Part shown: one piece after another, positions 44,323 through 57,100 of the stretch
How the letters are laid out: each line of letters begins with the position of its first letter
Numbering within the stretch: the first letter of the stretch is position 1
Origin: Primulina eburnea
Taxonomy: Eukaryota > Streptophyta > Magnoliopsida > Lamiales > Gesneriaceae
NCBI RefSeq assembly: GCF_022965805.1
Contig: NC_133104.1
Location: forward strand, 24,672,069-24,736,068
Direction: 5' to 3'
Length of the DNA: 64,000 bases
Made by a program: the position numbers and the translations under genes
The notes under the pieces: model-generated
The model's input: the letters and a program-made list of their open reading frames with translations, nothing else
Databases searched by the model: none
Told to the model about the DNA's origin: nothing

Positions 44323-45730
44323 TGTAATGCCCGAGCTTTTTATCTGTTAATTTACGATTATTGATTGATGATTAGATGTGAGTAGAAGGATCACTCCGAG
44401 ACTTGATTTGAGATTGCATGTAAGATTCAATGTGCGAGGATAGTACCCCTCGCGCATATGCGTGGGTGCCCGAGGTTTTTATCTGTTAATCTACGGTTAT
44501 TGATTGATGATTTGATGTGATTAGAAGGATCTCTCCGAGACTTGATTTGAAGTTGCATGTAAGATTCAATGTGCGAGGACAGTACCCCTCGCGCATATGC
44601 GCGGCACTAATGCGCGCATATGTGCGAGGCAGGTAGAGGACCTCACGCATATGCGCGACAGAGAACGCGCATATGCATGAGCTGTGCGGGAAGCCAAATG
44701 CCAAGTCCAGAGAAGTTGGCGCATGTGCACCGAGAATGGCGCGCATATGCGCGATGAGGCCAGTAGCCATAAGTTTTACTACATTTTGATATTTTTTGAA
44801 ATTATGAGATTGAAGAAATCAGATATGATTCATTTATGATGTTCTTGACAAGTTAGACATCGTATAATCAAAATCGGATTGAAAAACAGACACTGTATGA
44901 AATTGTTATGATTTTTCAGAATGAATTTGACTGAGATTTAATATCAGATTTGTGTTGCTATCGATTATGAGTTGTGGAAATTGATATCTGTTGATTTGTG
45001 TTGCTGGGTATATTGAGATGGTGCAGTTATGCCGTTGAAATAGAATTTGATTCAGTTCTGATTATATGCAGTATTGATTTGAGCAGTGTATTGATATTAT
45101 ACTCCTCGATATTGTCATTTCCAGATTGAGTATTTACAGGCTTCGAATTCGAGACTTCGACTTTGTCATGTCGACAGAAATAAAGGTATCAATCAATGTT
45201 AACCGGGAGATCGACTTGAGTCAGATTGGACTCGAGTTTCCCAAAAACCACATACTTTACTTTATTGCATTGATATTAGTAATTCATGAGATTGATATGC
45301 TTAATCTATTGATTTATGGTAAAGCGTGTATTGAGTCATGGACGGAAATGCCTATTCATTGGCGGATATGGCAAGTCTGTGGCGGATATGCCAAGACACT
45401 AGATGATTGAATTATATCAATGTTGCTTAGGAGTGGATCGACTCCTATCGCTGAGATTCGACATATGAGACAATGTCCAAAAACCGGGATCCCTAGATTA
45501 GAGATGAGTTGAGTCTGAGATGACGAGTCATTAGTTGATTTACAGATTTATATCGATTCATGTTTTCATATTTGATACATGTTATTGATGACTGTGTATG
45601 CTTTCTTATATGTTTTATATGATTGCATTTATTCATTGTTTATACTCGGATTATATTCTCAACGGAGTTATCCGGCTGTTGTCGTGTTTGTATGTGTGCA
45701 TGACAACAGGTGGGACATGATCAGGATCAA
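44323..45730 (+). repeat. Gypsy D middle LTR (shortened)
   Basis: It starts TGTAATGCCCGAGC. A 139-bp tandem duplication of its start is at 44328-44466 and 44467-44605. The palindrome array is 44449-44754. It lacks about 370 bp present in the D2 LTR (49950-50320, including the TATA run) and lacks its 3' end: at about 45730 it passes directly into gag. Confidence 0.85.
44449..44754. repeat. GCGCANNTGCGC palindrome array (D middle LTR)
   Basis: About eight copies, more degenerate than in A or B (for example CGCATATGCATG and GCGCATGTGCAC), consistent with greater age. Confidence 0.85.
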
Positions 45731-46767
45731 CATCTGACTGACCAATCCCAGGAAGTGATTGGTAGTTTCCGTATTTACAGACAGCAGGGACATTTTGCGA
45801 GAGTATGTCCACAGAGTGGTTCCCAGGGATCCCAAGGAGCAGAATCAGTTGGATGAGTAGCTCAGACTGATAGACGATCATCAGCTTTTCATTCTTTCCA
45901 GCCCCCACCGACTACTCCTCAGTCACAGCAGAGGCCAAGAGGAAGCCAGGCTGTTAGCCAGCCTCCTAGACAGCAGGCCAGAGTATTTTCTTTGACAAAA
46001 GAACAGGCTCAGGAAGCACCAGATGATGTTGTTGCTGGTAACTGTTCTCTTTGTGGTTACCCTACTTACGTATTTATTGATACGGCTGCTTCTCATACAT
46101 TTATTTCTGAGCGATTTGCATGATTCATGCATTGACTGTTGAGTCATTATCTGCTATAGTGTCTATCTCTTCTCCTTTGGGGACAGGTTTGATTTCAGTG
46201 AATTCTGTGAAACATTGTATGCTACAGTATGACGAGCATGAGATTGAATTGGATTGTATTGTACTTGGGTTGTCTGATTTTGACTGTAATATCGGTATTG
46301 ATATGTTGACAAAGTGCAGAGTCACCGTTGATTGTTTCCATAAGATTGTGAGAATCAAACCTGAGATGGCTGATGAATGGAAATTTTACGGTAAAGGTTC
46401 TAGATATAGAATTCCTTTGATATCTGCATTATCTATGACTCGATTATTGCATAAAAGAGCAGAGGGGTTCCTTGTATATTTTGTTGACGTACTGAAATCG
46501 AGTCCATCATTGGCTGATTTGCCAGTGGTATGCGAGTTTGCTGACGCCTTCCCAGATGAAATTCCGGGATTGCCTCCGATCCGAGAGATAGAATTCAGCA
46601 TTGAATTGGTACCATGTACAGTTCCGATTTCTAGAGCTCCGTACAGAATGGCACCGATCGAGCTGAAAGAGTTGAAAGATCAGTTGGAAGATTTACTTGC
46701 CAAGGGATACATTAGACCGAGTGTTTCTCCTTGGGGTGCTTCAGTACTGTTTGTAAGAAAGAAGTAG
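45731..46767 (+). pseudogene. Gypsy D2 Gag end, protease and RT start
   Basis: It begins inside the nucleocapsid at HLTDQSQEVIGSFRIYRQQG, where the second knuckle has lost both of its first two Cys residues (CxxC to FRIY). HFARVCPQSGSQGSQ follows. The protease reads VFIDTAASHTFIS (about 46070): the DTG loop is DTA, an inactivating change. The frame 46120-46767 runs from HALTVESLSAIVSISSPLG through DFDCNIGIDMLTKCRVTVD and SPSLADLPVVCEFADAFPDE to [19 protein letters not shown], then UAG. In A the region between protease and RT is broken; here it is continuous, showing the native polyprotein is one frame. Confidence 0.9.
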
Positions 46768-47496
46768 AGATCAATGTGACTCTGCATTGATTACCGGCAA
46801 CTGAACAAGGCTACGGTAAAGAACAAATACGCTTTGCCTCGTATAGATGATTTGTTTGATCAGTTGCAGGGTTCTTCTGTTTATTTCAAGATCGATTTGA
46901 GATCTAGATATCATCAGATGAGAATCAGAGATTCTGATATCTCGAAGACATCATTCAGAACCAGGTATGGACATTATGAGTTTATTGTCATGCCGTTCGG
47001 TTTGACGAATGATCCAGCTGTATTTATGGGGTTGATGAACCATGTGTTTCAGAAGTATCTCGATGATTTCGTGATTATATTCATTGATGATATTTTGATT
47101 TATTCGAAGAATATGATTTATCATGCCGAGCATTTGAGAATTGTACTGAGAACTCTTAGGGCTGAGAAATTGTATGCCAAACTGTCGAAAAGTGAATTCT
47201 GGCTGAGACAGGTTGTATTTTTGGGTCATATCATATCCGGAGACGGAATTTACGTTGATCCTAGCAAGGTTGAAGCCGTGATCAGTTGGCCAAGACCGAC
47301 ATCTGTGCCAGAGACACGCAGTTTTATGGATTTGGCAGGATATTATCGACGAATTACTAAAGATTTCTGGTGTATTGCTAAACCTATTACAAAGCTGACT
47401 CAGAAGAATTCTCCATTTGTTTGGTCTGAAGAATGTGAGTCCAATTTCCTTGAATTGAAGAAGAGGTTGACCAGTGCTCCGATGTTGACTATCTAG
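46768..47496 (+). pseudogene. Gypsy D2 reverse transcriptase
   Basis: After the UAG, LH(stop)[13 protein letters not shown] sequence marks a frameshift in the [11 protein letters not shown] motif. The frame 46834-47496 has [60 protein letters not shown] and the catalytic [11 protein letters not shown] (about 47078-47110). The thumb [18 protein letters not shown] and [18 protein letters not shown] follow, then UAG at 47494-47496. Residue changes in otherwise invariant positions (GYHQ to RYHQ, NAP to NDP) point to relaxed constraint. Confidence 0.9.
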
Positions 47497-48265
47497 TCAG
47501 GTACTGGTGATTTTGTTGTATATTGCGACGCTTCTCACGGAGGATTGAGATGTGTTTTGATGCAGCGAGGACATGTGATTGCTTATGCCTCGAGACAGTT
47601 GAAACCGCATGAGACTCGATACCCAATTCATGATCATGAATTGGCAGCCATCGTCTTTGCATTGAAGATATGTCGACATTTTCTATACGGAAGAAGTTTG
47701 AGATTTATTCTGATCACAAAAGTCTGAAATACCTGTTTTCACAGTCAGTGTTGAATATGAGGCAGCGAAGATGACTTGATTTGCTTAAAGACTTTGATTG
47801 TGAAATCAAGTACTATCCAGGAAAGTCGAATGCAGCAGCTGATGCACTGAGTCAAAAAGTATGTTCTTTGTCCTTATCGATTATTGGTGTTTCAAATTTG
47901 ATAGAATATTGATGTTTGTCTGGCTTAGTATTTGAGACAGATTGTAGACCATTGAGACTTTATGATGTTCAAGTGGAACCAGAGCTGATTTTGAGAATTA
48001 AAGTGGCTCAGAAAGTTGATCAGAATGTTAAGAATTCGATATTGATGGTCAGAGCAGGGCATCGATCAGAATATCAGGTACATGATGGTGTACTGTATGT
48101 GAATAATCGTCTCGTTGTGCGGAATGTTTCAGATTTGAAACAACAGATATTGTCATAAGCGCATAGCAGTCGATTCAGTATTCATCTTGGTGGCAGAAAG
48201 ATGTATAATGATTTGAAAATACAGTTTTGGTGGAAACAGATGAAAGCTGATATTGCTTAATTTGT
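47497..48265 (+). pseudogene. Gypsy D2 RNase H and integrase zinc finger
   Basis: It continues [20 protein letters not shown] with the RNase H Asp intact, frame 47545-47727, then the same frameshift as D1 near 47690 (FLYGRSLRF versus [14 protein letters not shown]). Sharing that lesion shows it predates the D duplication. Further stops lie at 47775 (UGA in RRWLDL) and 47911 (UGA). SGLVFETDCRPLRLYDVQVE and RIKVAQKVDQNVKNSILMVR precede the HHCC region, which has UAA at 48156. Confidence 0.85.
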
Positions 48266-49409
48266 ATCCAAGTGTCTGAATTTCCAACAGGTAAAAGTCG
48301 AGAGAAAGAAACCAGGAGGATTATTACAAAGCTTGTCCATTCCTGAATGGAAATGGGATCTCATTTCCATGGACTTTGTGACGAAGTGGCCACGTTCTTC
48401 CCGAGGTTGTGATGCGATTTGGGTCGTGATTGACAGATTGACCAAATCCGCATGTTTCATTCCGTACAAGATGACGTACCGACATGACCAAATGGCAGAG
48501 ATTTATGTCAGAGAAGTGGTCAGATTGCACGGAGTGCCAAAGTAGATTGTATCAGACCGTGATCCTCGGTTTACTTCGCACTTTTGGAAGAGTTTAAACT
48601 AGGCTCTAGGTACGAAGTTACATCTGAGTACCGCATATCATCCTCAGACCGACGGACAGTCAGAGCGGACTATCCAGACATTGGAGGATATGCTGAGAGC
48701 TGTAATGCTTGATTTTAGCACTAGTTGGCAAGATTCTTTGCCTCTTTGTGAGTTTTCGTACAACAACAGCTATCAGACGAGTATTGAGATGGCTCCTTTT
48801 GAGGCGTTGTACGATAAGAAGTGCAGATCCCCTTTGTATTGGGATGAGATTTCTGAGGTTCCTGAGACTGGACCTGATATGATTAGAGATATGACTGAGA
48901 AAGTGAAGCTGATCCAGAAGAGAATGAAGACAGCTCAAGACAGACAGGCCAAATATGCCAATGCTCGATGTAGACCATTGGTATTTGAGGCAGGAGACCG
49001 AGTATTCTTGAATACTTCACCTTTCAGAGGATTTTTCAGATTTGGCAAGAAAGGGAAGTTGTCTCCACGTTACATTGGGCCGTATGAGATTATCGAGAAG
49101 ATAGGAGAACGTGCCTATCGACTCGCTCTACCACCTTCTCTATCTGGAATACATGTTGTCTTTCATGTATCATTATTGAGGAAATATCTTCCTGATGCTT
49201 CACATGTCATTCAGCCAGACGAGGCAGAACTTTACGAGACACTGAGTTACTTCGAGAAGCCGATCCAGATTCTCGATCGTAAAGAAAAGCAGCTCAAAAC
49301 GAATAATATTCCGCTTGTGAAAGTTCAGTGGAGTTGTCACGGCATTGAAGAAGCTACCTGGGAGACTGAGTCAGATATGATACAGAGATTTCCAGAGTTA
49401 TTTCTTTAA
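48266..49409 (+). pseudogene. Gypsy D2 integrase and chromodomain
   Basis: CLNFQQVKVERKKPGG has the second zinc-finger Cys changed to Phe. Frame 48333-48545 holds SIPEWKWDLISMDFVTKWPR (first catalytic Asp present), then UAG after GVPK. Frame 48681-49409 starts at MEDMLRAVMLDFSTSWQDSL and includes SYNNSYQTSIEMAPFEALYD, KKGKLSPRYIGPYEIIEKIG, VFHVSLLRKYLPDASHVIQP and the chromodomain IPLVKVQWSCHGIEEATWE, ending FPELFL. PPT TTAAGGGGGGAGAAA lies at 49491-49505. Confidence 0.9.
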
Positions 49410-49505
49410 TGTGAGTTTTCTATTCAGCTTTGGTTATACCTTCTTATTGATATGATTTGATTGCCTGTGATTCGGGGATGAAATCGTATCTTAAGGGGGG
49501 AGAAA

Positions 49506-51552
49506 TGTAATGCCCGAGCTTTTTATTTGTTAATTTACGATTATTGATTGATGATTTGATGTGATTAGAAGGATCACTCCTAGACTTGATTTGAGATTGT
49601 GTGTAAGATTCAATGTGCGAGGTTAGCACCTCTCGCGCATATGCACGGGTGCCCGAGATTTTTATCTGTTAATATACGATTATTGATTGATGATTTGATG
49701 TGATTAGAAGGATCTCTCCGAGAGTTGATTTGAGGTTGCAAGTAAGATTCAATGTGCGAGGACAGTACCCCTCGTGCATATGCGCGACACTAATGCGCGC
49801 ATATGTGCGAGGCAGGTAGAGGACCTCGAGCATATGCGCGACAGAGGACGCGCATATGCGCGAGCTGTGCGGGAAGCCAAATGCCAAGTCCAGAGAAGTT
49901 GGCACATGTGCACCGAGAATGGCCCGCATATGTGCGAAGAGGCCAGTAGCTACAATGTAAATTCCAGAGACTGTCGCGCACATGCGCGGATGAAGTACGC
50001 GCATATTCGCGACCTGGCGAGAAGATAAGCATTGAGACCAGTAGGTCTCGCGCATATGCACCGAGGGAGGTCGCACATATGCGCAATACGTGTTTGCACA
50101 AGAGATAAGCCACTTTCCCCGTACATGCATGATATATATATGTATATATATATATGTATGTATATATATACAAATTTCCTCAACATTCAGAAAGAAGGAA
50201 ACCGAGAGCAGTGGAGATTTCTTAAGATTTTAAATCGTAGAATTCGATTTGTTAAGAATCCGTCCGTCAGATTTTCTATCCGATTTCAGTACCGTATTTC
50301 TATCGACGAGAGCTTAAACTGGACGTAATTTTTACTACATTTTGATATGATTTGAAATTATTATATTGAAGAAATCGGATATGATTCATATATGATGTTC
50401 TTGACATGTTAGACATCGTATAATCGAAACCGGATTGAAGAACAGACACTATATGAAATTGTTATGATTTTCAGAATGGATTTGACTGAGATTTGATATC
50501 AGATTTGTGTTTTTATCAATTATGAGTTGTGGGAATTGATATCTGTTGATTTGTATTGCTAGGTATATTGAGATGTTGCAGTTATGCCGTTGAAACAGAA
50601 TTTGATTTAGTTCTAATTATATCAAGTATTGATTTGAGTAGTGTATTGATATTATACTCCTCGATATTCTCATTGCCAGATTGAGTATTGACAGGCTTCG
50701 AATTTGAGACTTCGACTTCGTCAGATCGACAGAAAGAAATGTATAAATCAATGTTAACCGAGAGATCGACTTGAGTCAGATTCGAATTAGTTTCCAAAAA
50801 ACCACATACTTTACTTTATTGCATTGATGTTTGCAATTCATGAGATTGATATGCTGAGTCTATTGATTTATAGCAAAGCGTGTATTGAGTCATGGGCGGA
50901 GATGCCTCGGCATTGGCGGATATGCCAAGTCTGTGGCAGATATGCCAAGACACTGGATGATTGAATTATATCGATGTTGCTTAAGAGTGGATCGACTCCT
51001 ATCACTGAGATTCGATATATGAAACAATGTCCAGAAACCGGTATCCCTAGATTAGAGATGAGTCGAGTCTGAGATGATGAGTCATTAGTTGATTTACATA
51101 TTTATATCGATTCATGTTTTCAGATTTGATACATGTTATTGATGACTGAATATGCTTTCTTATATGTTTTATATGATTTCATTTATTCAGTGTTTATACT
51201 GGGATTATATTCTCACCAGAATTACCCGGCTGTTGTCGTGTTTGTATGTGTGCATAATAGCAGGTGGAACATGATCAAGGTCAAGAAGAGGATGAGAGAG
51301 GACAAGTTAGCGTGGAGATCCGGATCAGAAGTAGATAGGTTTCAACACTTGATATATAGTAGTTGAACCCTAGTTGATTTTAATGTATTGAGTACAAGAC
51401 CTGTACTTTAATTTTGATATGTATATCAGAGTGATTCCATTACGTTCCGCATTTGTATAAAAAAAATAAAAAATTTTAGACAATGTTTATCTTAATTGAT
51501 TAAATTATTCCCAAGAATGATTAAGAAATGTATTAGCGTCCGGGTAACCACA
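49506..51552 (+). repeat. Gypsy D right LTR (complete)
   Basis: 2047 bp, TGTAATGCCC to GGTAACCACA. It includes the 139-bp tandem duplication (49511-49649 and 49650-49788), the palindrome array 49632-50087, the TA run 50131-50170 and diverged GGATATGCCAAG repeats (about 50905-50960). Confidence 0.9.
49632..50087. repeat. GCGCANNTGCGC palindrome array (D right LTR)
   Basis: About thirteen recognisable copies, many decayed by C/T or G/A at CpG (for example CTCGTGCATATGCGCG). It ends about 45 bp before the TA-rich TATA-like run at 50131, the same layout as A and B. Confidence 0.87.
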
Positions 51553-52576
51553 ACAAGGATGACAAATCGCCCCAAAACTAATGGACCGTGTGAGCTAAGC
51601 ACGGGCCTAGGTCCAATCCTAGGGAAATGCATGGGATGCAAATTCAACTATTACATAAGCTTCCAATATTTACATGTCTTCGATCTTCATAATCATCAAG
51701 GCCACCATCTTCCAATCTTGATCTTCCACTATACTAATATTTACAATTAAATATTCATGGCAAATAGGGATACATCTCATGGGGTGGGAACGGACCATAA
51801 ACCAAGCCCACTTTAAATTTGATAATTATTACAATCATTCGACACAAAATATCCTAGCATATACCTAGCAAATTGGGCTTGGGCTTTTGATCATCCTTCA
51901 TGCATAATATCATATATCATACACCATCAATTAATTATCACAATAATTAATTGATCCAATATTATATATCTTGATCCAATCACTAACCGCCACGATTATA
52001 AACTAAATTAACAAAGTATACAAACTCCTTTGTCTACTTTCTAATTAATTTATTTATAACCGAATTTCTTGTAAATCACAATTTACTATATATAATTGAA
52101 GTCCAACTTCAATAATTTATTTTATGAGATAATATGTACAACTTTTGTAGATTTAAACTTAAGGGCACAGAAAATCATTTTTCACCAAAAAAAAACATTT
52201 TGACCCATTTAAATTCACAAATTGTGTTAGCCATCTAATGACCTAACAACTTCAAGGCCCATGACAGTTTGATATTCCAAAACACTTTTGCGAACCCTAG
52301 TCGTCATCGTCGTTGTCGGAGCTCCGTCGCCGGATTCCGACCAACAAGCCAAAATATTTTTTTATTTTTTTTTTATTTTTAGGGGGGCTGTTTGGGCAGC
52401 CCAAGCCCGAAATAGGCAGCCCCACGGGCAGCTTGAGCTGCCCGAAATGGGCAGCAAATTGCTGCCCCAAAATCCCCAAAAACCGTCCTTGATTTTGCTG
52501 CAAAAATTCATCTCATGCGGTTAGAAATCGACTTTAATATAATATTATGTTTATGCTACACAAAATAGTATTCTTA
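51553..52576 (-). other. Copia K 5' leader between PBS and gag
   Basis: Non-coding on both strands apart from short chance ORFs. It is AT-rich except for a GC-rich hairpin cluster at 52384-52468. It is bounded by the D LTR end at 51552 and the PBS at 52577. No gag coding sequence is seen, so D entered between leader and gag or the gag start was deleted. Confidence 0.7.
52426..52467. repeat. GGGCAGC/GCTGCCC hairpins in copia leader
   Basis: GGGCAGCTTGAGCTGCCC (52426-52443) and GGGCAGCAAATTGCTGCCC (52449-52467), two consecutive perfect stems with 4-5 nt loops; further GGCAGCCC words lie just before. Confidence 0.8.
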
Positions 52577-52588
52577 GCTCTGATACCA
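52577..52588 (-). promoter_or_regulatory. Copia K primer-binding site
   Basis: The minus strand reads TGGTATCAGAGC two bases after the 5' LTR end (..CCCTTTTCA), complementary to initiator tRNA-Met. Confidence 0.92.
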
Positions 52589-52590
52589 CT

Positions 52591-54169
52591 TGAAAAGGGA
52601 TCGATAAAGTGCTCGTATGCGCAACGGAAGTTTCAAAATAATTTTTGTAGCAAGAAAATCGAACACCTTAAGCCTATAATGTGTAGCAAATACGAAAAAC
52701 ACAATATGACATTCATAGGGTGTTTTAAAGAAATATACCTATCAATCTCAAGAGATTGATTATGGCTCCAACTTAGTTGTCAAACAACTAAGCTCTTCAA
52801 TGGCAAGACCCTCTACAAGCTTTCCTTGTTCTTGAAATCTTTCCTTCAAATTAGGCCTACCACCAACAAGCTAAATCCACTCTAATTTTGCACTAGAAAA
52901 ATTAGAGCATTTTTCATTTGAAAAGAGAGTGTTCCTAAACCATTGAAGAACAAAAATTAAGGAGAATAGCATGGGAAATTTCGGCCACTATATGGGGAGG
53001 AGCGAAGGAGGAGTGTTTTTCTTGTTGTAAAAAAGTTAAAGTGAGCATGTGCATGTCATGCCTTGGATATTGAAAAAGTAGCATCCAACTCTTCACCTCC
53101 CTTGCATGCCGTCTACTTGGGCTTGTAACAATTACAAGGCTCATGGACTTTTATTTAAATGTCCCAAACACATTTGAGACCATTTAAACTTTACTTGATT
53201 TTACTCAAGCCCACTAGTTTAATAATTATTTCTAATTGGGCTCTACAATATCCAATATTGTTTAATTAATTCAACACTTGAATTAATTTAATTATTTGGA
53301 CTCTACTAAGCCCACTAGTGTTTAATTAATTCAACACTTGAATTAATTTAATTTAGTCCATAATAATGTTTATGAAAATCACAATTTTTTGGCCAAATTT
53401 TAATTTAGGAACACTTCCACAAATTAAAAGTCACATTCCCCTTACAGAAGTCATACTTCTATTTTTTTCTTTCGCTTATAAACTCCTTTATAATCCGTTC
53501 AACACATTGAACTATTTTACTTCTCAACGGGATCTAGAAAGTTACACTTGTGTGACCCTCAATGGTTCATTGATAGAACTAGCCGTGGGTTCACATCTCC
53601 ATGTGATTCGGACTAAACATGTCCTTATACGAGCATACCCCAATTGCTCCATTCTTACTTATCAACTCCTTGATAACATGAATGTCAGAACTCAAGTCTG
53701 CTAGTACCAAACCAATCATGTTAAACGCCTAGCAGCATCGCTTACATGATTCCATAGGTATCAAATGATAGTGCCTGCAAGAACCATTCAATTATGGTTA
53801 GCGTACATTACGGTCCACTCATATATCCCGAATGATTCGACAACCATTGGTATATCGAGAGTTTTCAATGAATCGATAATATGTGGCATGTCGTAGCTGC
53901 ATCGATGGTGTAATCTAAGAAACCCCATTCTTGATTACCACCATAATCTGATCAGAGATTTCAAACTACATACACATGAGATCACATAGGATTTCCATAC
54001 CCGAAGGTAAGCGGTGAATCCCCGATTACAATGCATCGACTCTTATATGTTTCGACAGAACACCCAACCTTTCCACCTGAGGACCCCTTAAGAGTCGGTA
54101 AATAAGTCAAAGTGCAATGCTAGCACATAGAGTCTCAATGTTGTCCCGGGTCATAAGGACTAATGGTGT
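52591..54169 (-). repeat. Copia K 5' LTR (outer part missing)
   Basis: It begins (+ strand) TGAAAAGGGATCG and is colinear with the 3' LTR and K2. It stops at GACTAATGGTGT (54158-54169), where K2 and the 3' LTR continue ACAACCATAAACTAGG. About 450 bp of the LTR is therefore lost at the boundary with LTR F. Confidence 0.88.
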
Positions 54170-57100
54170 TGTAACGCCCCGAAAATTTAAAGGTCCACGT
54201 AAACCACATGCATGCAATTATTAAATTCTTTGTGTATTTTCATTAAATGTTTTAATTGCATTAATTAATTATGTTGTGCATAATTGCATGTTTAAATTAT
54301 ACTTTTCTACATGATTGCATTAAAATGTATTTTTAAAGGTTATTCGAGTTGCGATCGAGGAACGAAGACTGAGGGTTGAAAAAATAGAAAATGATTTTTA
54401 TTAAATAATTAGTTTTAATTAATTAAAATATGATGGATGCTTTTTAGTATTATTGAAAATAAGGGGTTTTGAGGTGATTTTATACGCCGGAACGTAAATT
54501 TTATCGGTGTTAGATTTTCAATAAAAATGCGAGCTTTTTGGCAACCCGGCTAATAAATTCACAAATTTATTTAAACAAAAGCCATGATAATATTTTATTT
54601 AAATGCTAAACAAGCACTAATGGGCCTAAACTTGGCTTAATAGGCCTAAACTTGAGTTAACAACTTAATTTACTATATAATATATGAATCCCCACCCAAA
54701 ACCCTACACAAGTAATCGGCCAAACACTTTTAAATTCTGAAAATTTTCTCCCAATTCTCCCCAACCCATGTCACGGCACACACAAATTTTTATTAAGGGA
54801 AAAGCATCAATTTTTCAAGGGAAACATCAAGCCATCGTCTCTTCGTCGCCGTTCTTCAATCGTCTACGTTTTTATCGTGCGTTTAAAACGCAAAGGCACG
54901 CCATATTTCTTTCTTTATCATCTTTCACACCATAGTATTTTATTTAATTGTGTTTTTGCATGAAAAACAAGTGCATCATAATACAAATTCGTTTTTGTGG
55001 CATATGTTAATTGTAAAGCTTGTAATTTCATCCAAAATCATGTTTAATAATATCTAAAGGAGCTGCCGTGATTAGGATATGTTTGAGGGATGTTTTTGCA
55101 TGATTTCAAGAGTCCTAAACCCACCAAAAAATTGCAAATTTAAAAGAACAAGCTACCAAACGTGGGTGGTTAATTGGGTAGGGCCGAGGTGCTTCATGAA
55201 TCCAGTTGGTTGTGCATGGGGCTTAAGGGTTCGACTAGGTCTCGAGGGGGGCTCGTGCTGGATGTGGGTCAGGGTCAGGAAGGGTCCTAGCATGGCTAGG
55301 ACCCCTGGAGCGCAGCTGGGGAGGAGTCCCATGTTGAAGGGACTCCCGAGAGCAGGTTTCTGAATTTGCTGATAAAGGTGGCTCACGGCTGGCCTGGGGG
55401 CGAGCCAAGTGGGTCATACGGGGTCTAAGGAAGGTGTTCTATGGTCGGGCTAAGGGCTGGTGCGGTTGGGTCGCAGCTGGCTCGAAGGAGAAGGTGGAAC
55501 CGTGAGTGAACAAAAGAAGCATGCATGCTGCTGTTCTCTTCAGGTGGTTTGTGCGCTAGTTCAAGTGGTTGGGCTGGTCTGGGTAGGGACTGGGCGCGGT
55601 CCAGGAAAGGTTAGGGTGGTGTGGGCTAGGTGGTGGCTCAGCTGGAAGTGTCCTAGGTTGGCTAGGAGTCCTTATGTGCTTAGGAGTTTTTCTTTTTTTT
55701 TTTTGAATAGTTATGTGCTTAGGAGTTACACACACATACACGGGCAGATTTGGGGCAGAGTTCAGTAGGGTTTTTAACGGGTTAGGGTCATATTTTTGGC
55801 TGGGCTTTCACAATGGGGTCCCTAGATGGGTTGGCTAGGTTTTGGTTCAAGGTGGCTCGGGCGCGGCTCGAGTATTTTGGGAGATGGCTCGGGTGGTTCG
55901 CTTAGGTGTCATATTTCGAAATTAAAGAACTAAAAACGAATCCAAGGGTCCAAGGGGGTGTCTCATGACTTGGAAGGGTAGAATAAATCATAAAAAGGTT
56001 ATGTTTAAAATTTGGGATCAAAATCATGAGTTTTGGAGTTATTCGGGATTGAATCGCCGCACGAAACGCTAATTAACAAGTTAATTGAAAAGTCTAGTTT
56101 TAAGCTTCATAAAAATATAAAAAATTAGATTTAAGCTTAAATAATTATTATAAGTCTAACTTTTAAATTTGGGAATTTTATATTGAAGTTTGGTTTAATT
56201 CGGGATTTAAAACGCAGTAATACGTCTTATGTAAAGATTAATTTAAAAGTCCTCGATATAAGCTAAATAAAAATATGATAAAATTCATGTAGGCTTAAAT
56301 AATTATTTGGGACATGTTAGAGTCTATGAAATTAAGAAAATGTCAAAAACGTGAAATTTTATGTCTAGGGGTAAAACGGTCTTTTTACACCTAGAAATTT
56401 GAAAAAGTCGTGGCAGTGACCTAAATGCTGTTTTTATGATATTATGATTGTTTTAAATGTTTATGATATATTCATGATGAAATTATGATTTTTAAATGTC
56501 TATTCGATTTTTATGATTTAAGGAAGACATTTAAAATACATGTTGCATGCTTGGTTTCAATAGGAAAAATGTAAATATTATTCATGATTTTTCTAAAGTG
56601 ATGTGAATGAAAAAATTTTGAAGGAAGTGAAGTGATTGTGACTAATTCGTTAATGTTGGTGACGTCGTGAGGGTTATGGTCCCAGTGGGAGCCCGACGAT
56701 CGTGTTTCCATCATGACGAATGTATGTGGTAACGGTTTTGTGGTAACGGTAAGAATGGGAATGTCGTGAGGGGAAAAGGCCCCAGAGGGAACCCATTTAT
56801 GGGAAAAGGCCCCCGAGGGAACCCCGACGATTGTATTTCTATTCGATCATGATAGGCCAATGCTCAGTTGACCGGTGAGAGTGTCGCTGATGTCCCCGCC
56901 GCCCAGTACTGAGGTTTCACGTAAATGGATCCGTCGATTTCATGTCATGTCATGTTGAGGAAAGTCACAATTAACGATCTGAATTCAACAAAGGAAAAGG
57001 AAAAAGGAAAATGTTTATGATCATGTTAAAACGTTTTTATGTCATGATAAGGAAAAAATTAAGGTTTATTTATACATGTCATGAAAATGTTTATGCTTAA

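Larger units (their letters stand above)
40670..51552 (+). mobile_element. Gypsy D: truncated tandem (internal-LTR-internal-LTR)
   Basis: D1 internal (40670-44322, starting inside RT) is followed by an LTR (44323-45730, lacking its end), D2 internal (45731-49505, starting inside the gag zinc knuckle) and a complete LTR (49506-51552). All are plus strand and the same family as A/B (RT and integrase closely similar). No left LTR or TSD remains: the left junction is directly into copia gag. This fits a tandem LTR-internal-LTR-internal-LTR array from unequal recombination, later shortened by deletions. Many stop codons are scattered in both copies. Confidence 0.85.
1272..54169 (-). mobile_element. 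Ty1/copia element K (nest backbone)
   Basis: This is a single minus-strand copia retrotransposon stretched over about 53 kb by later insertions. Its parts in + order are: 3' LTR (1272-1288, 5676-6839, 9702-10519), PPT (10520-10530), RT-RNase H, integrase and pre-integrase (10534-14172), protease and gag zinc knuckle (40286-40669), leader (51553-52576), PBS (52577-52588) and partial 5' LTR (52591-54169). Continuity across the element C insertion is proven by TSD CAAAA, across which the protease and pre-integrase frames join. The gag N-terminal part is absent: it appears to have been lost with the left half of gypsy D. The outer end of the 5' LTR is missing, so the element's own TSD cannot be verified. 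It is non-functional. Confidence 0.88.
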
